From positions 22,320,001-22,384,000 of the forward strand of contig JAKSXM010000014.1 of assembly GCA_022575985.1 (NCBI GenBank): 64,000 nucleotides of DNA. Direction: 5' to 3'. Positions within the stretch are counted from its first letter, which is position 1. Each line of letters starts with the position of its first letter. The stretch comes from Anagrus nilaparvatae (lineage: Eukaryota > Arthropoda > Insecta > Hymenoptera > Mymaridae). Position numbers and translations under genes: made by a program. Under the pieces are notes generated by a model, which made no database searches, was not told the DNA's origin, and saw only the letters and a program-made list of their open reading frames with translations. Shown here piece by piece: positions 59,674-64,000 of the stretch.

Positions 59674-60261
59674 CGAGGCATAGGAATGACCTGGGGACCA
59701 AATTACTTCATAAATTGGAAAATTTAAAGACTTTTTTGTCTTCTAACCTAATGATCATTTAAGGCATGATTTTATTTATGTATTGCATACATAGGGTGAT
59801 CGTGACTAAAAAATAAATTTTAATTAATTTAGTTATTGTAGGTCGTTAACCATGTTTTGGATGTATTAAATTCAAAACCAATTCATTTTTCACCATCTTT
59901 ATCATTTTTTTCATCATTTTTTTTGATATCTACAATCAGTTTTTTGGACATTTCTCTGCAAGGACTTAATGAAATCACTTGAAATTGAAAACCCTGGAAC
60001 TAGATCTGATTTTAAAAAATGTGGTCTAAGGGATTTTTGATTCATCGAGTAGGTTCTAAGATTTTGAGGATACACTTTCTCGAACATACATCCCCACACA
60101 CACCAAGTCAGTAAAAGCATGTGCAGGCATCGGAATGACCTGGAAATCAAATTTCTCCATGAATTGGACAATTTAGAAACTTTTCCGTTTTTTGACCTGA
60201 CAAACTTATAAAGCACGATTTCATCTATTTATTGCATACGTAGGGTGATCGTGCGTAAAAA
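59674..60261. repeat. Pair of about 140-bp direct repeats
   Basis: Copy A (59674-59811) and copy B (about 60121-60261) share GGAATGACCTGG, AATTGGA(A/C)AATTTA, CATGATTTTATTTATGTATTGCATAC (as GCACGATTTCATCTATTTATTGC in B) and TAGGGTGATCGTG, at about 449 bp spacing. They may be the two ends of an unidentified element or an old tandem duplication. They lie inside the presumed first intron of the gene starting at 59198. Confidence 0.6.
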
Positions 60262-62566
60262 CCATGATTAATAGCACTGCAGACTTTCGGAAAATTGAAC
60301 CTCGAATCTAAAGATAGAATAAAGAATGAGAAGTGTCAATAGTCTATACATAGGAAAAATTTAAATTATTTGTCTCCGTGCGTCTATATATAAAGTTGAC
60401 CTGGTTATCGCTGAAACATCATTTATGGAACCAGTCAGGTAATTCTAAGGGCAATTTTTTCTTCTAAAAACTTGGTACCGTAACATCTTCGAAAAAACAG
60501 CTGGACGATGTTGCAGTTTTACTTCAGCTGAGATTAATATCAAATTAAATTAGCCAGCTGTTGCTATGATACGAAAGGGTAAGGCAATTAATTAGTGAAA
60601 ATGAATTCTTCAAAGATATGGAAGGATTTCGACTTTTAAAGCTGCAATACCATTCAGGTATTCTGATTTCAATATGATAATCATAACTAGCATATCATCA
60701 TTACAGAAACATAATTTTGGTTAAAAATTTTTATAACATATTTGAATTGATAATATAAAAAGAACTAGATGTTAGGGAGTAGTATGAAATCGATTAGTTG
60801 GCGCACTTTAAAATATGAGTCGAGTTTTATTTATCATATAAACAAATATGAGTATTCAGGATTTTTATTAAAATTTTGGCTTTTGTGATATTTTATATAT
60901 TATTATAATAATTCAAAAAAGAGCGCCAGAGTGCCGCGTCCTCTGAAGAGAGTAAGCACTAGTCGCGTGATATATGCGTCTGGTTATCTTATTCTTCACC
61001 CAATTCTTCCCTTTTACATTATATGCAGTAAAGTATATACCAATATTTATATATGTTTATATGTATCTTTAACATGAATTTCAAAAGGGAACGATGCTTA
61101 ATGTTGAATCTTTTCACTATCTACATTCTTTCTTTTTTTTTTTATTTCTCCTTAACTTCCTTTCTTCTTCCTTTTTTTTTTCTTATAAAGCACCATTATT
61201 TCGACTTATGCTTTTCTACCCTCGCATATTTTAATACACATATATGTAAGCTTTAAGTATTTTGGCTCGCATTCGCGGTTATCTTACAAAGTGTATGTAT
61301 GTGCAAACGTTTCTTTTCCGATTATAGAAGCCAAGATTATTATCGCGGGGTTGTATATATAATAGCTAGAAAAATGTGGCAAATGTCACATTAATGTCTT
61401 GCTTTTGAGTATCATTGTTGAGACGCTTGGTTACTCTTGCAGACCGCTTGTCGCGAACATTTCAGATCTTTGTTATTTTTATATATATCTATAAAGCTTT
61501 TAAATATCTTCAATATTTTCTCTTTTTTTTTCTACAAAATTTTACACACGATTTCTTTTATATTCCTACATATTTTTTACAAAAAAAAAGGAAGATGTTA
61601 TTTTATTTTTATATTTATTGACGAATCAAAATTTATAAGTACATAGAACTTTAATATCATATTTAAAATTTATTGTGAATTACTTTAAAATGAATTATTT
61701 ATATTTTTTTTAATAAATATTTATTGATATTCAGCTTTTATATTTTTTGTAAAATAATAAAGGATTTATTTTCTATAGTTTTAGTTATTTTAGAATTTGG
61801 TAATGACCTTATGATATTTACTTATAAACTCATTATTCTTACCAATTACAGAAGTAAACTAATTAAAGTGGTATAACTTTGTAGACTCACTTTTCAAGTT
61901 CAAGAATAAAAATCTATTAAACAGAAACTGTTTGGCTTTAAAGCTATAAATCTAATCTTGTACCAAGAACTAAAAATATTACCCTAGCTATAGTCATAAT
62001 TTTTAAATTAAAATGACATTCTAAATTTAAATTAATTTGACAGCATCTGGATCGGTACATTGTTAAAGTTATTTAAAAATATATATTTTACTGCAAGCTT
62101 ACTTTTAAATATATTATATGTATTGGTATAGAAGTATTTTAATTGTACTATTTATCTTGTTGTAATTTTTCTCAAATACTGCAAAAAATACTGCCCTAAA
62201 ATTTACTATTATAAAGTATTGCTACCAAATTATTTAAAGTCTAATTTTTGAAAATTCTATTTGAAAAAAAAAAATAAACAAACCAAATCAAACTTATTTG
62301 CTTCTCTAAAGGTATTACTAAGAGATATTAAATCACCCAGAAGCATACTTTGACAGCATACAAATATTGGTAATCAACTAATTGATATTTAGAGTACATA
62401 AATTTTCATTATTCACCTAAGAGCTTGAACAGTCGAGTTACATACGAGAAAAATTGTTTTAAAAAAACTATTACTTTTTGGAAAAATCACAAATATAATT
62501 ACATTATAAGCAAAAAAATATTATTAGAATATAAACAAACTGTAAACAACAATTAGTTTATGAATT
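60262..62566. other. AT-rich sequence with a CpG-containing pocket
   Basis: A pocket at about 60925-60985 (AGCGCCAGAGTGCCGCGTCC) and another near 61262-61480 stand out in composition. Frames at 61053-61646 are low-complexity Phe-rich translations of T runs. No gene is supported. Confidence 0.4.
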
Positions 62567-62743
62567 GGGGTCAGATGCCAAACGTATTTTTTTAGAAGTA
62601 GTCTGTGGCGTACAATATCCTGTATTTTTCTACTGTCAGTCACATAATCTTTTAAAATAATATTTATACGAAAACACCCCCTTCACAACCGTGTGTAAAC
62701 CGTGTACTGCTAAGTACTTTCTAAAAACAAGTTTGGCATCTTA
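62567..62743. mobile_element. MITE related to the element at 786 (copy 2)
   Basis: Ends read GGGGTCAGATGCCAAACG and, inward from the right, AGATGCCAAACTTG, matching the GGGCCCAGATGCCGAACGTG termini of copy 1. Internal words (CTGTATTTTTCTACTGTC; CCCCCTTCACAACCGTGTG) also correspond to copy 1. This copy is shorter (about 177 bp) and more diverged. Confidence 0.65.
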
Positions 62744-64000
62744 TGACAGATATATTTATCACAATTGCGTTCGAAGCATATGCCAATTGTATATACTAAT
62801 TGGCATTTTATTAAATACAGTCATTTAGATGGCTTCTTATGATGAAGAGAATATGCGAATTTATACGAGTCGCATTTCAGAAGTAACTTAAATCGCTTAA
62901 AAATCAATACCCACTATTTATCTTTTTATTGGGAAAATTATTTTAAAATTTATTTGCTTTTACTGCCAATAACATTTTTTATTAATTTCTTAAAAAACCT
63001 AAAAATAGCTTTAAAAACCTAAAAATTTAACCTAAAAATTGAAATTTGGTCAATAAAAATGATTTTTTTCTTAAAGAAATGAATTGCCAGGGAAAAATTA
63101 ATCGATTTAAAAAAAAAAATTATTATTTTACGATGAAAATCAAGCGAGTAATGCATGATTAAAGTTCAGAAACAGGCTTTTTTCAATAAAATTTCAACCT
63201 TTTTTAAGACGAATTTGAACAAAATCTTAAATTGTCGATAACTTGGCTAAATTTCATGGGAAAAAGATAAGTTTTTATTTCTTCTGGAGTGGTTTTTTCC
63301 TGGCAATCAGATTTTTTTTATCTATTTTTTTAGATTTTATTTACCTAAAAAGTTATTTTAAAAATTTGGGGTAGCTCAGATACGAAAAACACGGTTTTTG
63401 ACATAAAAGTGAAAAAATCTTTTTGGCACCTATCACCGATTTCTTTTTCATGATTTTTTTCGGTTTTCAAACTAACTGAAAACACGGGTAATATCGATGT
63501 GACCTCAAAAAAAAAATTACGATTTCAGTCTCAAATTAAGTAGCACTTTTAAAATAATTGCTCATATAGTCTTTTAAATCCTCAAAAATACTAGCTTTCC
63601 TAAAAATATTTGAATCCATTAAGCTTTTCACGTGATACAGCTATAGCTATATGAAATGATACAGAATCTTCCTACTTATTAAATAGTTATAAAGAGCATT
63701 TAATAATACTACAAAATAATCAATAGAGTTAACATAAGTTAAACGGAATATAATACCATCATTATTTTTTAGGGTATATCAATGTTAATACATAATAATT
63801 AAAAATAAAATTAATTGTATTTACTTATATAACATACGAAATACATTTCTCTTGCGAGAATGAAATCATGTGTAGTATAAACGAGATTTAAAAATTATAT
63901 AGTATAAATATACCTCTAAAATTGTTTCATGTATATGAAATTACGCTTTTTTTCGTTTTTCCGAATTTGCATTTCGTGTTTTTAAAAACACTTGTTTCAC
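62744..64000. other. AT-rich gene-free stretch
   Basis: No gene or element seen up to the window edge. Confidence 0.5.

Overview
This window is eukaryotic nuclear DNA, extremely AT-rich (by eye only about a quarter G+C) and full of A/T homopolymers and short microsatellites. GT-AG introns, TATA-box promoters, RNase H-bearing and jockey/CR1-like non-LTR retrotransposon relics, and pogo/Tigger-, hAT-, mariner- and Harbinger-like elements point to an arthropod, most likely an insect. A very low-GC order such as parasitoid Hymenoptera is possible, but nothing diagnostic is present. There are no bacterial-style operons, rRNA genes, CRISPR arrays or convincing tRNAs.

The best-supported genes are two tandem, same-strand, four-exon paralogues at 6342-7823 and 13612-15758. 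Each has its own TATA box and an identical exon plan: a 16-codon signal-peptide exon, a 63-codon exon, a 93-96-codon exon, and a last exon carrying a Cys motif followed by a Thr/Pro-rich tail. They encode predicted secreted, helical, Cys-containing proteins of 304 and 374 residues. The tails carry different, recently duplicated repeats (17 and 32 residues), and the 3' UTR of the first gene still contains sequence that is coding in the second. I cannot name the family with certainty; a TsetseEP/DUF725-like protein is one hypothesis.

Between the paralogues (about 8.3-13.3 kb) lies a nest of transposons. A dead LINE is followed by an inverted-repeat element, into which a Tigger/pogo element is inserted. 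The Tigger is in turn split, inside a conserved transposase motif, by a 1.5-kb palindromic element with 320-bp internal tandem repeats. A second nest lies at 34.6-40.2 kb: a foldback element interrupted by a non-LTR retrotransposon whose 5' half is inverted (twin-priming architecture, 13-bp target duplication) and by a 178-bp MITE with an 8-bp target duplication. Directly beside it is another foldback built of about 141-bp repeats. Further large palindromes lie at 51.3-51.9 and 55.0-56.5 kb.

The rest (about 16.5-64 kb) is gene-poor: MITEs, dispersed repeats, decayed minisatellites, and small pockets of higher GC that may be regulatory sequence or untranslated exons. A TATA-less promoter at about 58.85-58.95 kb (DRE-like, CCAAT and NRF-1/Ewg-like sites) is followed by a 5' leader without any ATG and a short first coding exon ending at a GTAAGT donor at 59236. 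The remainder of that gene would lie beyond the window. All homologies are from motif recognition by eye; no alignment, database search or expression data were available.
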